From positions 1,124,417-1,188,416 of the forward strand of contig LFJO01000005.1 of NCBI GenBank assembly GCA_001038565.1: 64,000 nt of DNA. Reading direction: 5' to 3'. This document shows, one piece after another, positions 27,882 to 36,324 of the stretch. The notes under the pieces are model-generated. The model was not told the origin of the DNA. It did no database searches and saw only the letters and a program-made list of their open reading frames with translations. The DNA is from Alkalihalobacillus pseudalcaliphilus (GTDB lineage Bacteria; Bacillota; Bacilli; Bacillales; Bacillaceae_D). Made by a program: the position numbers and the translations under genes. Every line of letters starts with the position of its first letter. The stretch's first letter is position 1.

Positions 27882-28865
27882 ATGGACCGTAAAGAAGCAA
27901 AACAATTACTTGGCCAAATTGTACAATACAATGACCAACAAAAGGGTACATATTTAGCCAGATTAGATGATTTAATTTTAGAAGCTAAAAAGCCTTTTCG
28001 TGCACACCTGACAATCGTTTCTATTTTACGATTGCCTAACTTACATTTTAGTGCCAAAAATAAACCATATTATCCATTATACCTTGAGAGAACACAAGTC
28101 CAATGTTCTGGTACTTCCATTCAAAAATGGACCGAGCAGGAAGTAAAAACCTTTGAAGAATCACGTATCAAAGCCTATGAAACTCGCCTGTCAGAACTTG
28201 ATTCTGAACAAGATAAAGATACATTTGAGAAAAATTTTTTAGAGTCCGAAATCGAACGATTGGTCCATAATTACCATTTGAAGAAGACGTATTCAGAAGA
28301 ATTTTTAAAGGAACATATTAAATATACATTTACAAAACGTAATAATCGTTATTTTCTAATCGACCAAAATGGTGGGGAATTATTATTAGATGATTGTCCC
28401 TTTGAGTTAATTTGGGTGATTGATCAGAAAAAATATAATGGCTTTTACGTAGGTGATGGCTTATTTGAATCAGAGAACAGTAAATCATTCGCCCCAAATG
28501 AAGGTGCGCACTTCTTCATTCATAAAGAACAGTTTGACCCTTATATGATATTTAAACAAGAGCTTGAACCCCAGGCTTTAACTGCCTTTGAAAAAAGTTT
28601 ACAACATTACAAGTTGACTCACGAGAACTTGATTGAATGTCATAATACCTTACTAACACAGCTCCTAAAACATGATGACCATGCTAATTTTAGCGGTGTT
28701 AATTTCTTCACTTACAAGAAAGAACACGATCTCATCATGGTTCTACATCATTACGAGCGTACACTTAAAGAAGGTCAGGACGATTATATTTATGATCGTT
28801 TTGAATTTACAACCTCAGAAGGTAAAAGGTCGATATTTACCTATACGAATGAATATTCGATTTAA
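27882..28865 (+). CDS. Protein of unknown function, third gene of the telA cluster
   Basis: A 327-aa soluble protein with no recognised domain. The N-terminal third has a beta-rich stretch (FRAHLTIVSILRLPNLHF). The middle is a charged helix (SRIKAYETRLSELDSEQD). The C-terminal part mixes strands and helices (ECHNTLLTQLLKH; DDYIYDRFEFTTSEGK). Good ribosome site (AAAAGGAG). It has its own sigma-A-like promoter and a terminator, so it can be expressed apart from the telA pair. Confidence 0.75.
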   Translation: MDRKEAKQLLGQIVQYNDQQKGTYLARLDDLILEAKKPFRAHLTIVSILRLPNLHFSAKNKPYYPLYLERTQVQCSGTSIQKWTEQEVKTFEESRIKAYETRLSELDSEQDKDTFEKNFLESEIERLVHNYHLKKTYSEEFLKEHIKYTFTKRNNRYFLIDQNGGELLLDDCPFELIWVIDQKKYNGFYVGDGLFESENSKSFAPNEGAHFFIHKEQFDPYMIFKQELEPQALTAFEKSLQHYKLTHENLIECHNTLLTQLLKHDDHANFSGVNFFTYKKEHDLIMVLHHYERTLKEGQDDYIYDRFEFTTSEGKRSIFTYTNEYSI

Positions 28866-28881
28866 CAATTAGTCAGATGAC

Positions 28882-28914
28882 AGAGAGAGTGACTGAAGAG
28901 TGGCTCTCTTTTTT
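28882..28914 (+). terminator. Terminator of the 327-aa gene
   Basis: AGAGAG / CTCTCT stem with an unpaired middle and T6. Confidence 0.7.
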
Positions 28915-28929
28915 ATAGAAGTGCGAACA

Positions 28930-29256
28930 GTCAAATAGCGAAACCACACTTTCATCTTTGTTGGTGGCGGAGCTGGTTCTGGCTCCACCATGGACGTTTT
29001 TTATGGAAGTTTTGCTTTTTTATTTGTTGGCTTTTCATTCATTTATTTTGTATGAGAAGTTCTCTAACCAAGAAGCCTGCAACAACCCAAGCGGAGGGAA
29101 TGAGGTGGCCGACTCCTGCAGGAATAGCCTGAGCCTTGAGACCCCGCAAGCGAAGCGCGGAGGCTCAAGCAAGGCCTGCGGAAAGCGTGCCCCCCATTCC
29201 CGGAGCGATCATCGAAGATGAGCATATCGCCTTTAGTCAACTTTCATACAAAAAAG
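28930..29256 (-). repeat. Mosaic intergenic repeat, copy G (inverted)
   Basis: On the minus strand it begins TTTTTTGTATGAAAGTTGAC in the U-tract of the terminator at 29250-29300, then GCGATATGCTCATCTTCGAT. A GC-rich hairpin module (29096-29201; GGGAATG / CATTCCC ends, inner CTTGAG / CTCAAG) follows. Bases 28945-29005 are the CTTTCATCTTTGTTGGTGGCGGAG module with TGGCTCCACCATG. The gap holds no gene. Confidence 0.82.
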
Positions 29257-29300
29257 AGCTAAGTTCAACAACTCATGCGTCATTGTTGACTTAACTCTTA
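29250..29300 (-). terminator. Terminator after the CvfC unit
   Basis: AAGAG-TAAGT-CAACAA pairs with TTGTTGACTTAACTCTT, with T6 on the minus strand. Confidence 0.85.
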
Positions 29301-29324
29301 TCGTTTTGAATGTTATTCCGAAGA

Positions 29325-29534
29325 TTATTCCTCGTCTTTTACTTCTATAATGGTTACACCGTTATCTATTAATAATTGGATGAGAGCGTTGTTTAACTCT
29401 TGGTCATAACATAAACCAATCGAAGGAACTAATTCGAGTTCTTCTAAATAACCTGACTCCGCATCCTCTACAAGCTCTAATAAATCATCCATTTTTGTTG
29501 CCTTTAATTGATTGACAATTTGATCTCTGTCCAT
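29325..29534 (-). CDS. Small acidic protein downstream of CvfC
   Basis: 69 aa from the ATG at 29534 (AGGTGG 8 nt before; the ATG at 29546 has no spacing). The C-terminal 45 residues (GYLEELELVP, then QELNNALIQLLIDNGVTIIE) have the layout of sigma-70 region 1.1 (GYLtyeEIneaLP...LeemGIevv). No other sigma regions are present. This may be a stand-alone region-1.1-like domain, unproven. It starts 12 bp after ypgR and shares its transcript. Confidence 0.75.
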   Translation of the reverse strand: MDRDQIVNQLKATKMDDLLELVEDAESGYLEELELVPSIGLCYDQELNNALIQLLIDNGVTIIEVKDEE

Positions 29535-29546
29535 TTTAACATCCAC

Positions 29547-30689
29547 CTAAGAGCGATTGTTGGAGATCGAGTCTGTCATTTGCTTCCAGACCGAACCTTT
29601 CGCTTCCTCTCCACCTTCAATTCTTTCTAATGCCATCTTCGCTTGTAAAGCGACTTCAAATTCTAGGTCGTTCTCCGCTTCTTTTAAAGCCTCAATTGCC
29701 GTTTCATCCCCTACTTCATTTAAAAACATCGCAGCACGCCAGCGTACGAGTTTGTTTTTATCTTTTAAAGATTCAATAACCGCCGGCATCGCAGTCGGAT
29801 CGCCAATGTCTGATAAGCAATCACCCGCAGTTCTTCTTACCGTTACAGATGAATCCTTTAATGCTTTATACAGTAGTGGTAAAACGACTGGTTTTTCAAT
29901 CATGCCTAAATACATCGTTGCTAAGCGACGAATTGAGGCTTTTTCATCATCTAAAGCTTTTTCTAAAACGGATAGGTCCTCTTCAGATGGGTCCATACGA
30001 TCCATGACTTCATAACGTTCGCGCCAATCTTCTTTGTCTAACATATCAAGTGTCACCTTCATATAACGGTTCGTCGTCACTCGCTCCGCACCGGCTTCAC
30101 CTTCTCCTCTATTCGCTGCATCCACTAATTCTTTTAAACGTTCTTTTGAATAGGCAGCGGCTACTTCCTCGCGAACCTCTTTTGCAATTTGATCTAACTC
30201 ACCATAACGGGCACCTTGATCCACCCATTTTCTTTCCAATACGACATTGTCAGCATCTGTTTGTGCTTGGGCTAATGCTTCTACGAATCGCTCGGGCAGA
30301 CCTTCTCTTTTTTCTTGCTCACCATCTGTTAATTTGATTTGCATTGGAATACCTTTAAACATTTGGAGCTGAACCGTCACTTCTCCAAAATGTTCATTTA
30401 CTTGGCTTGTCTGGTCAGACTCGGCATCCGCTTCTTCTCCAAAAACTTCACGAACTTTCGGCAGAATTAATTTCCAATCTACTTTTGGATGACGGTCAAT
30501 GGCGATAAAATCAGCAACGTGATACACCGCTTTGACACCTTCAATTTCAAATAATTGTTGTATGTTTGTAGGTGCTTTCTCTTTATTTTTAGTCGTATAA
30601 CTATTTCCTTGATGACCACCGAGGCTTTCACTTAAAGTTAATTTCATCGTATTAGGGCTCGGTGTTGGTTCGATTGATTGAATAAACAA
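29547..30689 (-). CDS. ypgR: Virulence factor C (CvfC/YpgR) family, Nfu_N plus HEAT repeats
   Basis: 380 aa from a TTG start (AAGGAGG 9 nt upstream). Residues 1-85 form an Nfu N-terminal scaffold-like domain (IEPTPSPNTMKLTL). The C-terminal 150 residues are HEAT-type repeats (RRLATMYLGMIEKP, RRTAGDCLSDIGDP, RWRAAMFLNEVGDE). The family is CvfC of Staphylococcus aureus and YpgR of B. subtilis. The molecular function is not settled. No iron-sulfur Cys motif is visible. Confidence 0.9.
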   Translation of the reverse strand: MFIQSIEPTPSPNTMKLTLSESLGGHQGNSYTTKNKEKAPTNIQQLFEIEGVKAVYHVADFIAIDRHPKVDWKLILPKVREVFGEEADAESDQTSQVNEHFGEVTVQLQMFKGIPMQIKLTDGEQEKREGLPERFVEALAQAQTDADNVVLERKWVDQGARYGELDQIAKEVREEVAAAYSKERLKELVDAANRGEGEAGAERVTTNRYMKVTLDMLDKEDWRERYEVMDRMDPSEEDLSVLEKALDDEKASIRRLATMYLGMIEKPVVLPLLYKALKDSSVTVRRTAGDCLSDIGDPTAMPAVIESLKDKNKLVRWRAAMFLNEVGDETAIEALKEAENDLEFEVALQAKMALERIEGGEEAKGSVWKQMTDSISNNRS

Positions 30690-30872
30690 TGAATCCAGCC
30701 TCCTTATTCATTTATGCAACGATCTTACCATATTCATAGACCTGCTGCCAAATCATCTAACCTTTTTAGGAACATAAATCATCGATACGAGAAATTACTA
30801 ATTATTTCATAAAATTCTTTCAAAAAAAAGTCACTTGTCTGTTATACTAATGGTAAAGGGAGGTTATAAGAC

Positions 30873-31595
30873 ATGCGTTTTGCGTTTTTATCAGATATTC
30901 ATGGTAACGCCACAGCACTTGAAGCGGTTATTCATGATATACGACAGCAAGAGGTTGATCAAATTTTTGTTCTAGGAGATATATGTTTCCGTGGTCCTGA
31001 ACCAAAACGTTCACTTGATTTAGTCCGTTCCCTTGATGCTAAAGTGATCAAAGGTAACGCAGATGAGTGGCTTGTAAACGGATTTGCCCCAAATGATGTA
31101 CCTGAACAAGTTTTAGAGAAAATGAATGAAGAGCGAGATTGGACTTTACAACGATTAAATGAGGAGGATTTGTCTTATTTAGCTGAACTACCGACAGAGC
31201 TCGTTATTGAAGATGGTTTGGATATTATTATTCATGCATTTCATGCCACACCTAATGATTTATTAACACCTGTTTTACCAGATGAAACCGATAAAATCGA
31301 AGATATCATTATGAAACGTGATGATGCAGATTTATTCGTTTATGGACATACACACTTACCGTTTGTACGTTCATTATTAGGTAAAAATGTAGCAAACACA
31401 GGTAGTGTCGGTATGCCTTTTGACGGTCATCCACTTGCCTCATATTTAATCGTCGAAATTGAAGACGGTAGACATCGACTTCATTTAAATCGTGTACCTT
31501 ACAATCGTGAACATGTTGTTGAGTTATACAAACAAGGAAGTTACCCCAATATTGAGACAATGGGACAAGTTATTTTCTACGCTATCAAACCATAA
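30873..31595 (+). CDS. Calcineurin-like metallophosphoesterase
   Basis: A 240-aa cytoplasmic phosphoesterase with the full metal-ligand set: D8-x-H10 (SDIHGN), GD (VLGDICFRGP), GNAD (KGNADEW), H (IIIHAFH) and GHTH (YGHTHLP). It resembles YfcE-type phosphodiesterases. The substrate cannot be told. ATG with a GGGAGG site, divergent from ypgR across 183 bp. Confidence 0.9.
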   Translation: MRFAFLSDIHGNATALEAVIHDIRQQEVDQIFVLGDICFRGPEPKRSLDLVRSLDAKVIKGNADEWLVNGFAPNDVPEQVLEKMNEERDWTLQRLNEEDLSYLAELPTELVIEDGLDIIIHAFHATPNDLLTPVLPDETDKIEDIIMKRDDADLFVYGHTHLPFVRSLLGKNVANTGSVGMPFDGHPLASYLIVEIEDGRHRLHLNRVPYNREHVVELYKQGSYPNIETMGQVIFYAIKP

Positions 31596-31597
31596 TG

Positions 31598-31629
31598 AAA
31601 AAAAGAGTATCGATCATGATACTCTTTTT
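31598..31629. terminator. Bidirectional terminator
   Basis: AAAAAGAGTATC / GATACTCTTTTT with a 5-nt loop, between convergent genes (metallophosphoesterase and brxA). Confidence 0.93.
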
Positions 31630-31646
31630 CTATACAGAATGTATGC

Positions 31647-32078
31647 TTAACAATAATCATTATAGGCTTGAGCTAAGTTTTGAATAATCGTAATAGGTTC
31701 TTGACCTTCTATATGTTCACGTGGTATAAAATGAACGACTTCATTGCCTTTTAACAAAGCCATTGATGGTGAAGACGGTGGGATATCTCCAAAAAAGCCA
31801 CGCATTGTTGCTGTTGCCTCTTTATCTTGTCCGGCAAATACCGTTACTAAATGGTTAGGCGTCTTATCATGCTGTAACGATGTAATCGCAGCAGGTCTTG
31901 CTAACCCTGCCGCACATCCACAAACTGAATTTACTACAACTAAGGTTGTTCCTTCCGCTTCATTCATATACGTATATACATCCTCTGCGGTTGTTAACTC
32001 TTGAAACCCAGACTCTGTTAATTCTTTTCTCATTGGTAATACAACTTGTTTCATATATTCTTCATAAGCTGATGACAT
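31647..32078 (-). CDS. brxA: Bacilliredoxin, BrxA type
   Basis: A 143-aa thioredoxin-fold protein with the CGC active site in NSVCGCAAGLARPA. It removes bacillithiol from S-bacillithiolated proteins. The N-terminus (AYEEYMKQVVLPMRKEL) matches BrxA/YphP better than BrxB/YqiW. It starts directly on the stop of the thioredoxin-like gene (TAA-ATG), so the two are coupled. The bacillithiol synthesis genes bshA and bshB1 lie in the same window. Confidence 0.95.
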   Translation of the reverse strand: MSSAYEEYMKQVVLPMRKELTESGFQELTTAEDVYTYMNEAEGTTLVVVNSVCGCAAGLARPAAITSLQHDKTPNHLVTVFAGQDKEATATMRGFFGDIPPSSPSMALLKGNEVVHFIPREHIEGQEPITIIQNLAQAYNDYC

Positions 32079-32432
32079 TTAATTATCCCCTTTATCTTTA
32101 TTTTGGTTTAATCGGTTTTTCACTAAATAAGGCTGTAACGTTTCAAATAAAAATGGAACTGATTGAAAGGCATATATACGTTCTACACCTAAGCCATTTT
32201 GAAAAACAAACAGAGCTGGCACACTTTCTATCTTCCATTTCTTTGCGAAATCGGGGGCATGATTAATATTTAGTTGATGAATTATAAGGCTTTCATCTGT
32301 AGCTTCAATGACTTCAACCATTTTTTTAGCTAACTTACACGTTCCGCAAAGTGGTGTATATACGTACAAAAACTCAACCGAATTCCGACTATTTAATTTG
32401 CTTTGTAAATTTTCCACATTAGTTTCTTGCAT
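32079..32432 (-). CDS. Thioredoxin family protein
   Basis: A 117-aa thioredoxin fold with a CGTC active site (YTPLCGTCKLAKK) and the cis-Pro segment ESVPALFVF. It resembles small B. subtilis thioredoxin-like proteins such as YusE or YtpP, and the exact orthologue is uncertain. It lies immediately upstream of brxA, so a link to bacillithiol redox cycling is plausible but inferred. Confidence 0.87.
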   Translation of the reverse strand: MQETNVENLQSKLNSRNSVEFLYVYTPLCGTCKLAKKMVEVIEATDESLIIHQLNINHAPDFAKKWKIESVPALFVFQNGLGVERIYAFQSVPFLFETLQPYLVKNRLNQNKDKGDN

Positions 32433-32507
32433 ACTTTCCCCTCTTTTATATATCCACTGTCCACATTGTAACAGATTTCAGCCAAATTAGCACGATTTGA
32501 AACGCTA

Positions 32508-32542
32508 AAAAAGCATTAGTGACAACGATTCACTAATGCTTT
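32508..32542 (-). terminator. Terminator of the ytzC-like gene
   Basis: Perfect 13-bp stem AAAGCATTAGTGA / TCACTAATGCTTT with a T-run on the minus strand. Confidence 0.92.
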
Positions 32543-32555
32543 ACATCACTACTTT

Positions 32556-32831
32556 CTAACGATAATGACTTAAATCTTTAAGAATATAGCGGTTTTGTAG
32601 CTGACGAAGTTGCTCTTCTGTTCGACTTAAGTGATATTGTTGTTCCTTTGTTGCCGAACGTTTTAAGTCTGTTAATTCTTCACTTATTTCTTGAAGCGCC
32701 AATTGAGCTCGTTGGAAGTCCTCTAAATACATCGGTTGTACTTTTTGCATATTCGCTAAGGCCACCTCTGCATACTGCATCGTTTCTTCAGCCTTATTCA
32801 TAAAATTATCTAACTGTTTTCGAACGGTCAT
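32556..32831 (-). CDS. ytzC: DUF2524 family protein, YtzC-like
   Basis: A 91-aa helical protein (two long charged helices). MTVRKQLDNFMNKAEETMQYAE at the start and QLRQLQNRYIL near the end follow the YtzC/DUF2524 pattern. Function unknown. It lies downstream of rnz (62 bp) in the same direction and ends in a strong terminator, so it is likely cotranscribed with rnz. Confidence 0.75.
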   Translation of the reverse strand: MTVRKQLDNFMNKAEETMQYAEVALANMQKVQPMYLEDFQRAQLALQEISEELTDLKRSATKEQQYHLSRTEEQLRQLQNRYILKDLSHYR

Positions 32832-32893
32832 ACACTTGCCTCATTTCCATTGTACTTTCTCATACTATGTACGTGTGCGACTGTTTTTATTCG

Positions 32894-33811
32894 TTATTTA
32901 AGTTTAAAATACATCTGGTCGTGTGCAATTAATGTCTCTTTAAAAAACTGCTTCGCTTCTTGAAGTAGGGCTTCATCCTCATCGACATATCTCGAACTAA
33001 TATGAGTTAAAATTAATTGTTTGACGTTAGCCCTATCAGCAATAGATGCTGCATTTTTAATCGTTGAATGGCCAAACTTATTCGCTTGCTCTTCTAGTTC
33101 ACTTCGAAACGTCGCCTCATGTATAAGTAAATCAGCATGCTTAGAAAAATCAATCAGCTCCGTTTTTGGCCGCGTATCACCAGCAACAATGACCGTTCTT
33201 CCTTTTTTCGATGGTCCTACGAATTGACGAACATCAAGATTTGTACCATCAGCTAAGGTGATGGCTTCCTGATTTTTTATTTTTTGATAAATGGGGCCTG
33301 GTTGGATGTCAAACTCTTGTAATTTATTTACGAGTAATTCCCCTTGTTTATCGTCTTCTGTAAGTTTATAAGCAAAGCTTGGCATCACGTGATCGAGTGG
33401 GAAAGCTTCTACTTTGATCCCATTTTCATGGAATAACGTCTTTTCTTCTGTAACCTCTATAAAGTTAATTGGGTATTTCAAATAAGTTTGTGATATTTTT
33501 AACGACTGCGTAACAAACTCCTCTATCCCTTTTGGTCCATAAACAATAAGTTCTGTCGTTGCACCTTGAAAGGATCGAGAACCAATTAAGCCAGGAAGTC
33601 CAAAAATATGATCACCGTGTAAGTGACTGATAAAAATTTTTTCTATCTTTGTTAAAGAGATCGGTGTTTGTAAAATTTGATGTTGTGTAGCTTCTCCACA
33701 ATCAAATAACCATTGTGGTCCATTTCGTTTTAAGAACCGTAAAGCTAATCCACTAACATTTCGTTTTGTAGCTGGTATACCAGCACCTGTTCCTAAAAAA
33801 TAAAATTCCAA
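32894..33811 (-). CDS. rnz: Ribonuclease Z
   Basis: A 305-aa metallo-beta-lactamase-fold endonuclease that trims the 3' trailer of tRNA precursors lacking encoded CCA. Zinc motif H63-L-H65-G-D67-H68 (SHLHGDHIFGLPG), GDTRP for the bridging Asp and LTHISSRY near residue 270. The length matches B. subtilis RNase Z (307 aa). The cca gene for CCA addition is also in the window. Confidence 0.97.
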   Translation of the reverse strand: MEFYFLGTGAGIPATKRNVSGLALRFLKRNGPQWLFDCGEATQHQILQTPISLTKIEKIFISHLHGDHIFGLPGLIGSRSFQGATTELIVYGPKGIEEFVTQSLKISQTYLKYPINFIEVTEEKTLFHENGIKVEAFPLDHVMPSFAYKLTEDDKQGELLVNKLQEFDIQPGPIYQKIKNQEAITLADGTNLDVRQFVGPSKKGRTVIVAGDTRPKTELIDFSKHADLLIHEATFRSELEEQANKFGHSTIKNAASIADRANVKQLILTHISSRYVDEDEALLQEAKQFFKETLIAHDQMYFKLK

Positions 33812-33888
33812 GCTTATTCCTCATTTCTAACTGCTATTCATTCCCAATTATAACATGAAGTTTATGAAAGGTCATAGTTTGTCCCTTC

Positions 33889-33935
33889 GGAAATCGATCG
33901 CTACAGGAATGGGGAGCACGCTTTCCGCAGGCAGA
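33889..33935 (+). repeat. Truncated repeat, copy H
   Basis: Carries only the CAGGAATGGGGAGCACGCTTTCCGCAGG segment of the hairpin module (compare 37287-37314). A degenerate TTTATGAAAGGTCATAG lies just upstream at 33871. The rest of the 268-bp gap shows only the ilvA terminator. Confidence 0.65.
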
Positions 33936-34030
33936 TAATGCCATTATTCCTGTTACCTAGCACTATTTTCGTTTTTTTAATGGTGGTTTTGATTCAGCTA
34001 TAAGTGTTGATATTTGATGTTGTGTTTATA

Positions 34031-34065
34031 AATAAAAGAACGTCCGATTTTTGTTAGTCGGTACG
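34031..34065 (-). terminator. Terminator of ilvA
   Basis: CGTACCGA / TCGGACG stem with one bulge, followed on the minus strand by TTCTTTTATTT. Confidence 0.7.
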
Positions 34066-34079
34066 CTCTCCACTCTCTT

Positions 34080-35327
34080 TTAGATTAGCAAATTAAACAA
34101 GCTTTCATTTTTATTAATCTCATGATATCCGAAGCCTTTCTTTTCTAACCTATCAATAAAAGCTTCATAATCGCTTTGTGCTTTAAGTTCGATCCCAATT
34201 AATACAGGTCCGTTTGATTTATTGTTTTTCTTTGTATATTCAAAACGGGTAATATCATCATTTGGTCCAAGCACTTCTTGAATAAACTCTCTTAGTGCAC
34301 CAGCACGCTGTGGGAATTGAATAATAAAGTAATGCTGTAATCCCTCATAAATTAAGGAACGTTCGGACATTTCCTGCATCCTACCAATGTCATTATTCCC
34401 ACCACTCACAACACATACAACCGTTTTGCCTTTTATTTGCTCCTTATATAAGTCCAAAGCAGCGATGGGCATCGCTCCAGCAGGTTCCGCTACGATTGCA
34501 TTTTTGTTGTAAAGTTCTAATATCGTCGTAGAAATTTTCCCTTCAGGTACTAGGATGATATCATCTATGTATTGCTTACAAATTTGATAAGTGACTTCAC
34601 CCACTCTTTTAACAGCAGCACCATCAACAAATTTATCAATCGATTCTAATTCAATCACTTTACCTTGGTTGATGGATTCCTTCATAGAGGGAGCTCCTTG
34701 TGGTTCACAACCAATTAACTGTGTCAGTGGACTAATACTTTTAATATAAGTGGCCAAACCACTAATTAAGCCTCCACCACCGATTGAAGCAAAAACAAAA
34801 TCAATATTTTCTTCGATATCATTCATGATTTCAAGACCAACAGTCCCTTGCCCAGCAATCACTTTTTCTTGATCAAAGGGATGAATAAAGCTTAAGCCTT
34901 CTGCTTCTTTAACCTTAATCGCCTCATTAAAAGAATCATCAAATGTATCACCAGTTAAAATAACCTCTACAAAGTCCTTTCCGAAAAATTGAACTTGATC
35001 GACTTTTTGTCTAGGTGTCGTGGAAGGCATAAATATTTTCCCTTTAATTTTGAGCTTATAACATGAGTAAGCGACCCCTTGGGCATGGTTTCCAGCACTA
35101 GCACAAATGACACCACGCTCCCTCTCCTCTTCATTTAAACAACTAATTTGATAATAGGCCCCACGTATTTTAAAAGAACGTACGACTTGCAAGTCTTCTC
35201 GCTTCAAATAAACACGACATTGATAACGTTCTGATAAAACTTGATCATATTGTAGCGGTGTATGGGTTACAATATCTTTTAAGCGTTGATTGGCGATAAT
35301 GACATCTTCTAATTGTACAAATTCCAT
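34080..35327 (-). CDS. ilvA: Threonine ammonia-lyase (threonine deaminase)
   Basis: Converts threonine to 2-oxobutanoate, the first step of isoleucine synthesis. 415 aa (B. subtilis 422). The PLP lysine is K53 in VRSFKIRGAY. The phosphate loop GGGGLIS lies near residue 182, with CASAGNHAQGVAYS near 76. The C-terminal 85 residues form one ACT-like regulatory domain (YFIIQFPQRAGALREF), as in other Gram-positive forms. No T-box leader is visible upstream. Confidence 0.96.
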   Translation of the reverse strand: MEFVQLEDVIIANQRLKDIVTHTPLQYDQVLSERYQCRVYLKREDLQVVRSFKIRGAYYQISCLNEEERERGVICASAGNHAQGVAYSCYKLKIKGKIFMPSTTPRQKVDQVQFFGKDFVEVILTGDTFDDSFNEAIKVKEAEGLSFIHPFDQEKVIAGQGTVGLEIMNDIEENIDFVFASIGGGGLISGLATYIKSISPLTQLIGCEPQGAPSMKESINQGKVIELESIDKFVDGAAVKRVGEVTYQICKQYIDDIILVPEGKISTTILELYNKNAIVAEPAGAMPIAALDLYKEQIKGKTVVCVVSGGNNDIGRMQEMSERSLIYEGLQHYFIIQFPQRAGALREFIQEVLGPNDDITRFEYTKKNNKSNGPVLIGIELKAQSDYEAFIDRLEKKGFGYHEINKNESLFNLLI

Positions 35328-35560
35328 ATCAGCTATCCTTTCAATATCCCTTTATTTTGTATATTCAGAATTTAAGAATAGTATCATCTTACCATAATGA
35401 TCTGGATTTGATAAGGTATTACCACTAATTCATTGTTTCGCTTTAACGTTTAAAAGGGTTAATTGAAGACTGTTCTTCCTATTTACACCCAGAATGACAT
35501 CATAACTATTATACGAAGGGCTCAGAGTCTTTTCTGTTTCGTGAATATGTCTGATATTTG

Positions 35561-35589
35561 TTGATTATTTATGTATTCGACACTATAAT
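35561..35589 (+). promoter_or_regulatory. Promoter of the 68-aa membrane protein gene
   Basis: TTGATT, 17 nt, TATAAT, about 40 bp before the ATG. Confidence 0.75.
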
Positions 35590-35630
35590 AGGATCGATAC
35601 ATATAGGAGGATTTTAAAGGAGGGTTGATC

Positions 35631-35837
35631 ATGACTAAAAAAGTATTAGCAGCTATAACAGCTATTTTTGGCATGTTATTTATTCCATTTCATACAGTAC
35701 TAGCCGCGGGTGGAGATTCTGGAGCAGGCGATGCTGCTGCTTCAGGAGATTGGGGAATGACGACAATTCTACTGTTAATCTTATCAGTAGCAACACTCGT
35801 TACGATGGCCTACTTACTTATTACTGATAACGGATAA
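35631..35837 (+). CDS. Small exported or membrane protein, 68 aa
   Basis: The ATG at 35631 is 6 nt after AAAGGAGGG. A signal-like helix (VLAAITAIFGMLFIPFHTVL) ends in AAGG. A short Gly/Ala/Asp linker (DSGAGDAAASGD) and one C-terminal helix (TTILLLILSVATLVTMAYLL) follow. If the first helix is cleaved at VLA-AG, a peptide of about 41 residues with one anchor remains. Family not recognised. It has a complete promoter and a very strong terminator. Confidence 0.78.
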   Translation: MTKKVLAAITAIFGMLFIPFHTVLAAGGDSGAGDAAASGDWGMTTILLLILSVATLVTMAYLLITDNG

Positions 35838-35850
35838 CAAGTTAAAATGC

Positions 35851-35883
35851 AAAACGTGTGGCAACATTTGCCACACGTTTTTT
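35851..35883. terminator. Bidirectional terminator
   Basis: AAAACGTGTGGCAA / TTGCCACACGTTTT (14 bp perfect) with T6, between convergent genes. Confidence 0.95.
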
Positions 35884-36265
35884 AGTTCCCTTTTGTTTTT
35901 AGGGCATCTGATAATTGATTAAGTACGTAAGCAACGGATTTATACGTTTCTAGCTGAATTTTTAGGCTCGTTTTAGGATAAAACGTTTTGATCGCTACAT
36001 TCTCAAAGTTGTCCACTGTTTGGTCAATTTGATTGGGGAAAATTTGATTCGGTTTATATTCATGTATGAAAGTAAGGGCCAATCCCTTCCATATTGAAGT
36101 CAAAGAAGTAATTTCATCTGTAAATGGTTTCACTGTTTCGTAAAAATTAGGCTCATAGCTTTCATCTTTCTTAACAGTCTCCACAAAAAACTGATGGGCA
36201 TATTGATTCTTTTTCATTAATTGCTCATTAATGGTCATAAGTTGTTCGAGCTTTTTTTCTTGCAT
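35882..36265 (-). CDS. yppE: YppE family protein (DUF1798)
   Basis: A 127-aa helical-bundle protein. The DUF1798 pattern shows as a Trp-containing helix (SIWKGLALTFIHEYKPN), then QIDQTVDNFENVAIKTFYP and a Tyr-rich final helix (SVAYVLNQLSDALK). B. subtilis YppE has a solved structure but no known function. As there, it lies near recU-ponA-yppC. The stop lies inside the shared terminator. Confidence 0.82.
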   Translation of the reverse strand: MQEKKLEQLMTINEQLMKKNQYAHQFFVETVKKDESYEPNFYETVKPFTDEITSLTSIWKGLALTFIHEYKPNQIFPNQIDQTVDNFENVAIKTFYPKTSLKIQLETYKSVAYVLNQLSDALKTKGN

Positions 36266-36324
36266 ACGACACCTCCAAGTCTGATCTTATCAAACTTGGC
36301 AACTGCTGAAAAGGTTAGAAGTGT

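Noticed and set aside
28958-29221. 87-aa plus-strand frame through repeat G
   Set aside because: The frame is made by the GC-rich hairpin repeat, and there is no ribosome site.
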